DNA of 64,000 bases from a bacterium (lineage in GTDB: Bacteria > Spirochaetota > Leptospiria > Leptospirales > Leptonemataceae). The notes beneath the pieces were generated by a model. That model was not told the DNA's origin and did no database searches. It saw nothing but the letters and a program-made list of their open reading frames with translations. The DNA lies in the NCBI GenBank assembly GCA_024742665.1, contig JANSYA010000001.1:634425-698424 (forward strand). The letters run 5' to 3'. Shown here one piece after another: positions 44,038 to 51,913 of this stretch. The stretch's first letter is position 1; every line of letters begins with the position of its first letter. A program made the position numbers and the translations under genes.

Positions 44038-45075
44038 TTATACCAGCACGTCGGTGTATAAATACGAAGCCGGAGGCGGTTCGCTGTTCTCAGCGAACTC
44101 GAGGGCTTCGCGGACGGTTTCTTTCGCTTCCGCTTCCATGCGCGATAATTCTTTTTCGGGCACGCCGCTCAGCTCCAGTTCGCGCGCCGTGCGAGTCAGG
44201 GGGTCGCGTTTTTTATAGATCTCGACTTCTTCTTTTGAACGATACTTCGCCGGGTCGGACATCGAATGTCCGCGAAAGCGATAGGTGCTGATTTCCAGCA
44301 GGGCCGGGCCTTCGCCGCGGCGGGCGCGCTCTACGAATTCGTTTACGTGATTATAAACTTTCAGCACGTCGTCGCCTTCGAATTTGTCGCGGGCCATGTC
44401 GTAGGCCACCGCGCGAATGCTCACGTCCTGCACCGACAGAGCGCGGTACTCGGGGGTGCCCATGCTGTAGTGATTGTTTTCGCAGATGAAAATGATCGGC
44501 AGTTTCCAGAGGCTCGCCAGGTTCAGGCCTTCGTGAAAGGCGCCGATATTCGCCGCGCCTTCGCCGAAAAAACAAATGCAGACGTCGTCGGTCTTGCGGT
44601 AGCGAATCGACCAGCCGATGCCGGTCGCCAGCGCGACGTGTCCACCGACGATGCCGTGCCCGCCCATGAAATTCTTGTTTTTATCGAAGAAGTGCATGGA
44701 GCCGCCCTTGCCCTTGACGATGCCCGATCGTTTGGCCAGCAGCTCGGCCATTAAGGAACGCGGATCCAGCCCGCGCACGAGCGCGTGGCCGTGGTCACGG
44801 TACGTCGAAACCACGTAATCGTTGGCTTTGAGCGTATTTATCGAACCAACTCCGACCGCTTCCTGTCCAATATAGAGATGGCAAAATCCCCCGAATTTTC
44901 CCTGGGCGTACGCCTTCGCGGTGGTCTCCTCGAAGCGCCGAATTAGCAGCATCTCGCGGTACATTTTGGTGAGCAGGTCGAGCTGCGCGCCGCTGACTTT
45001 GACCAGCGGTTCCTCCTCGGCCATTTTCAGGTGGGGCGGCTGCTCCCGGGTGGTTTTGTCTTCTTCTTCGGACAT
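44038..45075 (-). CDS. pdhA: Pyruvate dehydrogenase E1 component, alpha subunit
   Basis: About 345 residues from the ATG at 45075, which follows GAGGGAG by some 12 bases; a GTG at 45096 is the alternative. The thiamine-diphosphate motif is CICFFGEGAANIGAFHEGLN, where GEG replaces the more usual GDG, ending in ICENNHYSMGTP. The family YRFRGHSMSDPAKYRS loop, which holds phosphorylation-loop residues in eukaryotes, is present. It pairs with the downstream pdhB product. Confidence 0.95.
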   Translation of the reverse strand: MSEEEDKTTREQPPHLKMAEEEPLVKVSGAQLDLLTKMYREMLLIRRFEETTAKAYAQGKFGGFCHLYIGQEAVGVGSINTLKANDYVVSTYRDHGHALVRGLDPRSLMAELLAKRSGIVKGKGGSMHFFDKNKNFMGGHGIVGGHVALATGIGWSIRYRKTDDVCICFFGEGAANIGAFHEGLNLASLWKLPIIFICENNHYSMGTPEYRALSVQDVSIRAVAYDMARDKFEGDDVLKVYNHVNEFVERARRGEGPALLEISTYRFRGHSMSDPAKYRSKEEVEIYKKRDPLTRTARELELSGVPEKELSRMEAEAKETVREALEFAENSEPPPASYLYTDVLV

Positions 45076-45331
45076 AGGCTGGAAAAACTCCCTCACAGGG
45101 TTGCGACCGGCTGCTCCAGGCGGCCGGTTTCGGCTTTGAAACCCGCTATCGCTTCAGATCCTGGGGGCCGAGGGGAGAGAAGCAAGAAAAATGATTTCTT
45201 TTCCGCGAAATTCGTCGAAAAAAAGATCAAGAGCGAAGCTTTTTTTTATGGTCCTTTCGCTCGTCTATTATTCGTATCAACGGACCGGACGCCTGGCACA
45301 CGCATTGTCGCGCGGAGGCTGTAAATTCGCG

Positions 45332-46480
45332 ATGAAATTGTTCTCCAAAATGATGTCTATTTTTGCCTGGCCCCCGGTCGGGTCTCCGAAGACGGCCGCC
45401 CGATTCGGTGCCGGGTATTCGCGCCGGCTTACAATCGGAGTCGCGCTGTTGGCCATTTGCCTGGCCGCGCCGACCGGTATCCCGGCCGAAGTGCTGCAGC
45501 TGAAGGACGGCACGCTGCTGGAAGGGCGGATCGTCGGCCAGGATCAGAAGCGGGTCATTCTGAAGACGGACGCGGGCCAGCGAGTCGTGCCGAAAACTTC
45601 GATTCGCCGGATCGTTTACGATCCCGGCATGGGCGCGCGTCTGCTCGGCGCAGAAAAACGCAAGCGCGAAGCAGCCCTGGAGGCGGAGCGGCGTAAGGCC
45701 CTCGAAGCGCAGCGCGCAAAAGAGGCCGCCGAGCTCGCTAAAAAGCAGGCTCAAGAGGCGGCTCTAAAAGCGGAGGCGGATCGAATCGCCGCCGCTGAAG
45801 CGCGTCGCAAATATCTGGCGCTGGTCGAAGACTATCGGCGGCGCGAAAAGATCGAAGCGGAGCGCCGCGCCCGAGAAGAGGCTCTCAAGAAAGAACAGGA
45901 AAAGCAGCAGCCAGAGCAGAAGGAAGTCGCCAAAAAAGAAGAGACGCCCGTCCAGATCGATCGCTGGGGCGCTCTGTGGCGTTCCGCGATACTCCCCGGC
46001 TGGGGTCAGTTCTATGCGGGCAGTCCGATCTCCGGCACCGCTTATACCGGTCTGTTCACTTTCGCCGCCGTGAACTCTTACAATCTGCGGCGCATTGCGC
46101 TGTCTTCGCGCAACGATTATACGAATTTTACCGATACCAGTTTCCTGGTGCCGCTCTTGCCTGGCGCCGGCATTCCGGCAGCGACCGTCGTCTATTTCGA
46201 AACCTCGCGGCGTTCGGAAACCTACGCGCGCAACGTAAAGCGTCAGCAGCAATCGATTCAATTTCTGGGCGGCATCTATCTGGTGCAGCTGATTCACGCC
46301 GCCTTTCTTTCGACGGAAATCGACGCGACGACTTTCCTGCGACCCGATGCGGAACAGGACGCGACGGGCGTATCGCTGTTCGCGGATCAGACGCCGATCG
46401 ACGAGCGCGATCAGTATCTGGGCGCGGGGCGCGACGGTCTGGATTCCCGCCTGGGCTTCGGCTATTCGTTGCGTTTTTGA
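45332..46480 (+). CDS. Envelope protein with coiled coil and DUF5683-like membrane domain
   Basis: About 382 residues from the ATG at 45332, which has GGAGG upstream; longer readings start without one. A signal peptide (TIGVALLAICLAAPTGIPAE) is followed by a small beta domain, LQLKDGTLLEGRIVGQDQKR to VPKTSIRRIVYD, which is Sm- or SH3-like and common in spirochaetal envelope proteins. A long alanine/glutamate/lysine coiled coil (about 110-205) leads to ILPGWGQFYAGSPISG, a motif of DUF5683-like membrane domains. Function unknown; probably anchors or spans the periplasm. Confidence 0.75.
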   Translation: MKLFSKMMSIFAWPPVGSPKTAARFGAGYSRRLTIGVALLAICLAAPTGIPAEVLQLKDGTLLEGRIVGQDQKRVILKTDAGQRVVPKTSIRRIVYDPGMGARLLGAEKRKREAALEAERRKALEAQRAKEAAELAKKQAQEAALKAEADRIAAAEARRKYLALVEDYRRREKIEAERRAREEALKKEQEKQQPEQKEVAKKEETPVQIDRWGALWRSAILPGWGQFYAGSPISGTAYTGLFTFAAVNSYNLRRIALSSRNDYTNFTDTSFLVPLLPGAGIPAATVVYFETSRRSETYARNVKRQQQSIQFLGGIYLVQLIHAAFLSTEIDATTFLRPDAEQDATGVSLFADQTPIDERDQYLGAGRDGLDSRLGFGYSLRF

Positions 46481-46504
46481 ACGGGGCCGGCTTTTTCAGT
46501 CCAG

Positions 46505-47290
46505 ATGTATCGTTTAATTTTCCCACTCTTGATCAGCCTGTCGCTTGCGGTTTTGCCCGTCTGCGGTCCCGGCTCGGAGCCGCTGGAAACTCCGGATTCG
46601 AATCTTGATTATTACGGTTCCACGCCTCCGGTGAATTATCTGCTGGGGGATTTTTCGCCGGCTTCGCATCCTCTGTTCGTACGCCTGGATCGCGTGAATA
46701 TTCCAACCGGCGGTCGCACGATCTATTTACGCAAAGAGACCGCCGACGCCCTCGGGCGCATGTACGCCGCGTTCCAAAAAGACCATCCCGACGTGGAGTT
46801 CTGGATCACTTCGGGCACGCGTAATTTTCGCGCCCAGCGGGGAATCTGGGAAGCGAAGTGGAACGGAAGTCGCAAAGTGGGCGGCCAAAAGTTAAACGAA
46901 ACGATCGCGGATCCCGAGCAGCGCGCGCTCAAGATTCTGGAATATTCGTCGATGCCCGGCACGTCGCGCCATCACTGGGGCACCGACTTCGACGTGAACA
47001 AACTCACGAACGGCTACTATAAGTCCGGCCCCGGCAAGATTCTGTACGATTGGATGGTCGCGAACGGCGGCCGCTACGGTTTCTGTCAGCCCTATACGGC
47101 CGGTCGCACATCCGGCTATTTCGAAGAGCGCTGGCACTGGACCTATCTACCTCTGGCCCGGCGCTTTACGAAGGACTGGCAGCGCATGGTCGCCGATCGT
47201 TATCCGGCGGGCAAAAACTTCGCGGGTTCGAAAGGCGCCGGCGATCTTGCCCCGATCTACGTCGAAAGCATTAATCCCGCCTGTCAGTAA
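46505..47290 (+). CDS. VanY/M15-type D-alanyl-D-alanine carboxypeptidase, probable lipoprotein
   Basis: A 261-residue protein with a signal peptide ending LAVLPVC, a plausible lipobox. The M15 zinc motifs are present: SRHHWGTDFDV (SxHxxGxxxD) and ERWHWTYLP (ExxHW), with SGTRNFRAQ upstream as in VanY-like peptidases. Such enzymes trim the terminal D-alanine of peptidoglycan peptides. It starts 25 bases after the coiled-coil envelope gene, suggesting joint expression in cell-wall maintenance. Confidence 0.88.
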   Translation: MYRLIFPLLISLSLAVLPVCGPGSEPLETPDSNLDYYGSTPPVNYLLGDFSPASHPLFVRLDRVNIPTGGRTIYLRKETADALGRMYAAFQKDHPDVEFWITSGTRNFRAQRGIWEAKWNGSRKVGGQKLNETIADPEQRALKILEYSSMPGTSRHHWGTDFDVNKLTNGYYKSGPGKILYDWMVANGGRYGFCQPYTAGRTSGYFEERWHWTYLPLARRFTKDWQRMVADRYPAGKNFAGSKGAGDLAPIYVESINPACQ

Positions 47291-47337
47291 GTTACGCACG
47301 GTGTATGCCCGATACCGGATGCATCACTGACAGCTTT

Positions 47338-47490
47338 TGATCGCTTCGCGGACCGGGTGGCAACGGCCCCTCCGCTGATCGCTTCGCGGACCGGCCGTTA
47401 ACGGCCCCTCCGCTGATCGCTTCGCGGACTGGCCGGCAACGGCCCCTCCGCTGATCGCTTCGCGGACCGGCCGTTAACGGCCAGTCCGCT
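47338..47490. repeat. Four tandem copies of a 38-bp palindrome-bearing repeat
   Basis: Copies begin at 47338, 47376, 47414 and 47452. Each starts TGATCGCTTCGCGGAC; two contain the perfect palindrome GGCCGTTAACGGCC, the others diverge in the middle. The block fills most of the gap between two convergent genes and reaches the stop codon of the XRE regulator gene at its right end. Confidence 0.8.
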
Positions 47491-47714
47491 CAGACCTCAT
47501 CGTCGCAGAAGAATTCGCCCGGTCTGCACTCGAAGACTTCGCACAGCGCGCAAATGACGCGGTGCGAAGCGTTGTCGGATTTTTCGAGATGGGCGATGCG
47601 CTGGTGTGTGAAGCCGCTGAAATGACCGGTCGCGACAATCCGTACCGCGAGTTCTTTGCGGCTCCAGCCGCGATCTTCGCGCAGGCTGCGGATCTTTTCG
47701 CTCTGGAATCGCAT
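47490..47714 (-). CDS. XRE-family helix-turn-helix regulator
   Basis: About 74 residues from the ATG at 47714 (an ATG at 47744 would add ten). The sequence IRSLREDRGWSRKELAVRI followed by GFTHQRIAHLEKSDN is a Cro/C1-type helix-turn-helix, and VICALCEVFECRPGEFFCDD completes the domain. It is a stand-alone DNA-binding module, of the kind that represses its own promoter. It is divergent from gpsA, with an inverted repeat in the shared upstream region. Its stop codon touches the 38-bp repeat block. Confidence 0.8.
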   Translation of the reverse strand: MRFQSEKIRSLREDRGWSRKELAVRIVATGHFSGFTHQRIAHLEKSDNASHRVICALCEVFECRPGEFFCDDEV

Positions 47715-47796
47715 GATCGAAGCACCGCAAAGTTTCCGTCGCACCGCGCCGGGTGCATCGCGCGGCCGACTTTCTATCTTGTTCAGTTTTTCGCAC

Positions 47797-47820
47797 TGTC
47801 AACTTATATTTTTGTTTACA
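47797..47820. promoter_or_regulatory. Inverted repeat in the XRE-gpsA divergent region, candidate operator
   Basis: TGTCAAC (47797-47803), ten A/T bases, GTTTACA (47814-47820); the arms match at six of seven positions. The AT-rich centre contains TATATT, a possible -10 for gpsA. A binding site for the neighbouring XRE protein is plausible but unproven. Confidence 0.4.
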
Positions 47821-47832
47821 TTCGCCGCGGTG

Positions 47833-48894
47833 ATGCGCATAAAAATTCGCATGCAAGCAGCAGTGATCGGCGCGGGCGCCTGGGGCACCACTCTCGCGAA
47901 AGTTCTCGCGGAAAATATTCCCGACGTGGTGATCTGGTCCCACGATGCGAAGATCGCGGCGGAGATTAACGAGCAGCACGAAAACGTTTCGTTGTTTTCC
48001 GGCGTGCCGCTGCCGCCGGCCATTCGCGCCACGGCGGATCTCGCAGAAGCCGTCGACGGCGCGCGTTTGATTCTCCTGGTGGTAGCCTCTGCTTTTTATG
48101 GACAAACTGTGGATAGTCTGGGGGCGCTGCTGCCGGCGGCTAACAGCGCGGGCGGCGGAATCCATGATAACAACGACGGGCGTCCGATCCTGGTTTCCGC
48201 GACAAAGGGCCTGGATCCGGCTACCAATCGGCGCACTTCTGAGATCCTGGCCGAGCGCCTGCCGCCGGCTTATCGCGATCGCTTCGCCATTCTTTCGGGT
48301 CCGAATATCTCGCGGGAAATCGCCGCGGGTAAACCCGCCACGACTGTGATCGCGTCAACGAACAAGGCGGTGTCCGGCGAAGCTCAGAAGTATTTCAGCA
48401 CGCCGTACTTTCGCGTATATACGAACACCGACGTGACCGGCACCGAGCTGGGCGGAACCCTGAAGAATATCATTGCGATAGCGGCGGGCATCGTCGACGG
48501 CCTGGAACTGGGAGACAATACCCGTTCGGCTTTGATGGTGCGGGCGCTGGTCGAAATCATTCGTTTCGGCACGCACTTCGGGGCGCAGGCCGAGACCTTT
48601 TACGGGCTGGCGGGCATGGGCGATTTGATTACGACCTGCTCGTCGGTGCTCAGTCGCAATCACTATGTCGGCGAACACCTGGCGAAAGGCCAGAGCGCCG
48701 ACGAGATTCTGGGCGGCATGACGGCCGTCGCCGAAGGCGTCGAGACCACCCGTTTGATTCGCGGCATCGCCGTCGAGGCCGGAATCGACATGCCCGTGAC
48801 CGAACAGGTCTATCAGATCCTATTCGAAAACAAGCCGGTGAAAATGGCCATTCACGACCTGATGACCCGGGATCTGAAGGCCGAGCAGCGCTAA
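47833..48894 (+). CDS. gpsA: NAD(P)H-dependent glycerol-3-phosphate dehydrogenase
   Basis: A 353-residue GpsA from the ATG at 47833; the ATG at 47851 (MQAAVIGAGAWG) is equally possible. The Rossmann motif VIGAGAWGTTLAKVLAEN, SGPNISREIAAGKPATTVIA, TELGGTLKNIIAIAAGIVDG and FYGLAGMGDLITTCSS are all diagnostic. It makes sn-glycerol-3-phosphate from dihydroxyacetone phosphate for phospholipid synthesis. An insert of some 15 residues (NSAGGGIHDNNDGRP) lies around residue 105. Confidence 0.95.
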   Translation: MRIKIRMQAAVIGAGAWGTTLAKVLAENIPDVVIWSHDAKIAAEINEQHENVSLFSGVPLPPAIRATADLAEAVDGARLILLVVASAFYGQTVDSLGALLPAANSAGGGIHDNNDGRPILVSATKGLDPATNRRTSEILAERLPPAYRDRFAILSGPNISREIAAGKPATTVIASTNKAVSGEAQKYFSTPYFRVYTNTDVTGTELGGTLKNIIAIAAGIVDGLELGDNTRSALMVRALVEIIRFGTHFGAQAETFYGLAGMGDLITTCSSVLSRNHYVGEHLAKGQSADEILGGMTAVAEGVETTRLIRGIAVEAGIDMPVTEQVYQILFENKPVKMAIHDLMTRDLKAEQR

Positions 48895-49108
48895 TTCTGC
48901 TTGCCTTTTCGATCAGCACCCGGGACAAGCACGAGACAATGATTATGTCGCATTAATGGCGCAATCGCGCCAGAACGATCCGGACCGGACCGGGCCGCGT
49001 CTGCTTTCAGCGTTTGCCGGATTTTCAGATTTCCGGAGCGGGGAACCAGACGGCCGATGGATTCGTCTAATCAGTCAGCGGTCCCGAATCGCGAATACAG
49101 AACACAGC

Positions 49109-49735
49109 ATGCAACTCAAAGAAGAATTCATTAAAAAACACGGTCAGCGCTTCAAGGCCCAGGACGTCATTTTCGACGAAAACGATTCCGGCGACGATAT
49201 GTTCATCGTCATCTCGGGCGAAGTCGAGATCCTCAAGAAAGTCGCGAACGCCTACAAGTCTCTGATGGAAATCAAAGCCGGCGATATCTTCGGCGAAATG
49301 GCGATCGTCGACAAGGAGCCTCGCAGCGCCCGGGCGATCGCCAAGACCGACGTGCTGGTGTGCGCGCTGAACGATCAGGTTGTCGAGAATTTGATCAATC
49401 AGAATACCTCGTTCGCCAAACGGCTGCTGAAGATCCTGACCGCGCGCCTGCGCGATACGAATCAGATCATTTCCGATCTACTCACGCGCGATCGCAAGAA
49501 TATGGTCATCGGCGCGCTGTACTCGTACGCGAAATCCAACCGCGCCGAGAAAACCTACAAGGGCGCTTCGATCGAAATCGACGATTTCTCGAAGTGGGCC
49601 TCGGGCACGATCGGCCTGAACGCCAGCGACGTGCGCCACATCGTATTCCAACTGCACGACGAAGGCATGCTCGAAGAATCCAGCAGCTCCGCCGGCCATC
49701 TGATCCTGTCGAAGCGCTTCGAACGAAGGGAGTGA
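49109..49735 (+). CDS. Cyclic-nucleotide-binding regulator (CRP/FNR-like)
   Basis: A 208-residue protein from the ATG at 49109. The N-terminal beta-roll cNMP-binding domain has ISGEVEILKK and the phosphate-binding cassette GDIFGEMAIVDKEPRSARAI, including the glutamate and arginine that hold cAMP or cGMP. A long helix (about 105-130) follows, then a winged-helix-like C-terminal part (IEIDDFSKWASGTIGLNASD, VRHIVFQLHDEGML). The neighbouring cyclase gene makes a cyclic nucleotide a likely ligand. Its last codons form the first unit of a 27-bp tandem repeat. Confidence 0.88.
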   Translation: MQLKEEFIKKHGQRFKAQDVIFDENDSGDDMFIVISGEVEILKKVANAYKSLMEIKAGDIFGEMAIVDKEPRSARAIAKTDVLVCALNDQVVENLINQNTSFAKRLLKILTARLRDTNQIISDLLTRDRKNMVIGALYSYAKSNRAEKTYKGASIEIDDFSKWASGTIGLNASDVRHIVFQLHDEGMLEESSSSAGHLILSKRFERRE

Positions 49736-49828
49736 GTTCGTAGAATGAAACGAAGAGAGTGAGTTCGTATATAGAAACGAAGAGAGTGAGTTCGTACAAT
49801 GAAACGGTGTGAGTGAGCTCGTCTCTGA
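49721..49828. repeat. Four-copy 27-bp tandem repeat overlapping a gene end
   Basis: Core units CGAAGRGAGTGAGTTCGTA begin at 49724, 49751, 49778 and 49805, a period of 27 bases (nine codons). The first lies within the final codons and stop of the cNMP-binding gene. Later copies follow the stop and the last is degenerate, so the gene end seems to have been duplicated. Confidence 0.8.
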
Positions 49829-49920
49829 TTTGAAGCGCAGCGCCGCCGCGCTGGCGTTCAAAGTCGGACTTTTCCGAATTCGTTTGACAACCTGCGACTG
49901 ATTTTCTTTGCTTCAGTCTC

Positions 49921-50838
49921 ATGAAGAAGTTCCGGGATGAAATCGCCCTGTATATTGGCACCGATCTCAACAGCGATCAGATGCGCAAGATCATGGGGGA
50001 TTTTGACGGTCGCTTTGACCCTCACTCCGAGTCCGGCTTCGAACGGGGCCTCGACATGCCGCGGCCGGTGCTGGCGGAGACGATCGTTCGTTATCTTAAA
50101 GACGATTGGCGGCTGCTCGATTTCCTTTCGCATCTGCTCGGCGAAGAGGACAGCAACACCGGCAGCGGCGGCGTGGTCAAGCTGCGGCACAAAGACCGGC
50201 TGTTTCGAGTTCTGCGTGCGCGGTCTTATGTGTACGACGGCGAGCGGCGTCGTTTTATAAAAGATCAGCAGCACGAGAAGACGCCGGACTGGGGCTTTCT
50301 ACGCGAAGGCGATTCCGAAAATTTCACCTTCCTCAGCGTCGACATGGTCGACAGTTCGTCCCTCGGCGAAGAGAACGCCGCCAATCGCATCAATCATACG
50401 CTCTTTAATTACAAAGAGTTCGTGCGTAATTTCGTCGAAGGCGAAGACGGCCGCGTCTGGTCCTGGGACGGGGACGGCGGTCTGGCGGCTTTCATCGGCA
50501 CGGATTCAACGAAGCAGGCGATGCTGGCGGCGCGGGGCGTGCTGGCCTATCTGCCCCACTTCAACGCCTCCGGCAATAAACTCGGCAACGGGGAGTTCTT
50601 GAGTCTGCGCCTCGCCGTGCACTACGGCTACTGTTCGTTCAGCCTCGATCGAAAGCAGCTCAACAGTCGCGACGTAAACGAAGTCGAGCGATTGCAAAAG
50701 GAAGTCGCGCGCTCGGACGAGCTCGCGCTTTCCGACGAAGCCTATCGTAGACTGGGCGCGGAAAAGCGACATCTGTTTCAGTCGGCCGAGGAGCGCCTCG
50801 GCGAAAAAGTATACACATACGCTCCCGGTCGGTCTTAA
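49921..50838 (+). CDS. Class III adenylate/guanylate cyclase
   Basis: A 305-residue soluble protein. The C-terminal cyclase domain begins at FTFLSVDMVDSSSL (136-149) and continues through WSWDGDGGLAAF (181-191) and LRLAVHYGYCSF. The metal-binding aspartates at 141 and 185 are 44 residues apart, the classical spacing. The N-terminal 120 residues hold a helical domain I do not recognise, preceded by no membrane segment. It lies 185 bases downstream of a cNMP-binding protein and 27 bases upstream of a pseudo-receiver protein, forming a signalling cluster. Base specificity cannot be read. Confidence 0.8.
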   Translation: MKKFRDEIALYIGTDLNSDQMRKIMGDFDGRFDPHSESGFERGLDMPRPVLAETIVRYLKDDWRLLDFLSHLLGEEDSNTGSGGVVKLRHKDRLFRVLRARSYVYDGERRRFIKDQQHEKTPDWGFLREGDSENFTFLSVDMVDSSSLGEENAANRINHTLFNYKEFVRNFVEGEDGRVWSWDGDGGLAAFIGTDSTKQAMLAARGVLAYLPHFNASGNKLGNGEFLSLRLAVHYGYCSFSLDRKQLNSRDVNEVERLQKEVARSDELALSDEAYRRLGAEKRHLFQSAEERLGEKVYTYAPGRS

Positions 50839-50865
50839 TTCGCGCGGCGGGCGGCGAACATTACT

Positions 50866-51912
50866 ATGAAGATACTCGTACTCGATTCGAATCAAAATTT
50901 TCAGGACCGTCTGACCGATGAACTGGAAGAAGCCTTCCCGGGACTCCAGCTCGTTTTCGATACGGACCCGCGTATGGCACTGGGATACGCCATCGATCAC
51001 AAGCCGGATCTCGCGCTACTGACGTGCAGCATTAGCGATGGCTCCCTGTTTACCTATCTGGAACGATTTCGCAAAGCGAACGTGCCGTTTATCCTTACGT
51101 CGCACAATCCGGACTATCGTTTGATTGTGGAAGGCCTGCGCGCGGGCGCCGCGGATTTTTTCGTTAAGGGCGGCAGCAGCACGCAGGTTCTCGTGCAGAT
51201 GATCACCCGGGCTCTGCTGCAGGGGGATCGCTGGCGGCATATGAACGCCTACGACGCGACGATCGCGCACCGGGAAGAATATCTGACGATCGATGGCGCC
51301 ATGCAGTCCCAGGTCGAATCGAGTAAAGCCAGTCATAAACCCGAAGCGGCTCGTTCGCCTGCTTCGCTGATCGACGGCCACTATTATAATTTCATCTTCG
51401 TTTCCCTGGCGATCGATCTCGCGGAAGATCATATCACCATAAAAAACGATCCCTCCCGCGTCGAACTGCTGCAAAACGCGATGCTGGACGAGCTGATCCA
51501 GATTGGCGAATCGTACGGCGCGCTCCTCTGGAACCGCCAGTCCCTGTCGGCGATTCTGGCTTTCGCGAGCGAGCGGGCCACGCCCGCAACGCTCTTCGCC
51601 CTCGAAGGCGTCGGCGCGATCGTATCGAGCGAATTAAAAGTGGAAATGATTTCAAAGGCGCCAGGCTTCGCTTTCGCGATGGCCTCCGACAACCTGATGT
51701 ATTCCGAGGGGACCGACCGCCTGTACTCCGACGCGGTCAACTGGAGCATGCACCTCGCGCAGTCCGGCGTCGCGCGGCAGCAGATCGCCGTCGACGAACG
51801 AGTGCATCAGGCTCTGGATCCGCATCTGGTCGATCACTTCAAGGCCGACCCGGCCGCGCCGGAATTCGAAGGCGTACCGTGCATGCTGTATCGGCCCTAC
51901 GCGCTCCCCTGA
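50866..51912 (+). CDS. Pseudo-receiver protein with degenerate cyclase-like C-terminal domain
   Basis: A 348-residue protein. Residues 1-120 follow a response-regulator receiver (KILVLDSNQNF, lysine 101 in FFVKGG) but the phosphoacceptor aspartate is threonine 53 in LALLTCSISDG. Residues about 172-348 align by eye with the cyclase next door: YNFIFVSLAIDLAED matches its FTFLSVDMVDSSSL, and ALLWNRQSLSAILAF its WSWDGDGGLAAF, yet the metal aspartates are lost. I infer a phosphorylation-independent, non-catalytic regulator, perhaps pairing with the cyclase. Confidence 0.65.
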   Translation: MKILVLDSNQNFQDRLTDELEEAFPGLQLVFDTDPRMALGYAIDHKPDLALLTCSISDGSLFTYLERFRKANVPFILTSHNPDYRLIVEGLRAGAADFFVKGGSSTQVLVQMITRALLQGDRWRHMNAYDATIAHREEYLTIDGAMQSQVESSKASHKPEAARSPASLIDGHYYNFIFVSLAIDLAEDHITIKNDPSRVELLQNAMLDELIQIGESYGALLWNRQSLSAILAFASERATPATLFALEGVGAIVSSELKVEMISKAPGFAFAMASDNLMYSEGTDRLYSDAVNWSMHLAQSGVARQQIAVDERVHQALDPHLVDHFKADPAAPEFEGVPCMLYRPYALP

Positions 51913-51913
51913 G

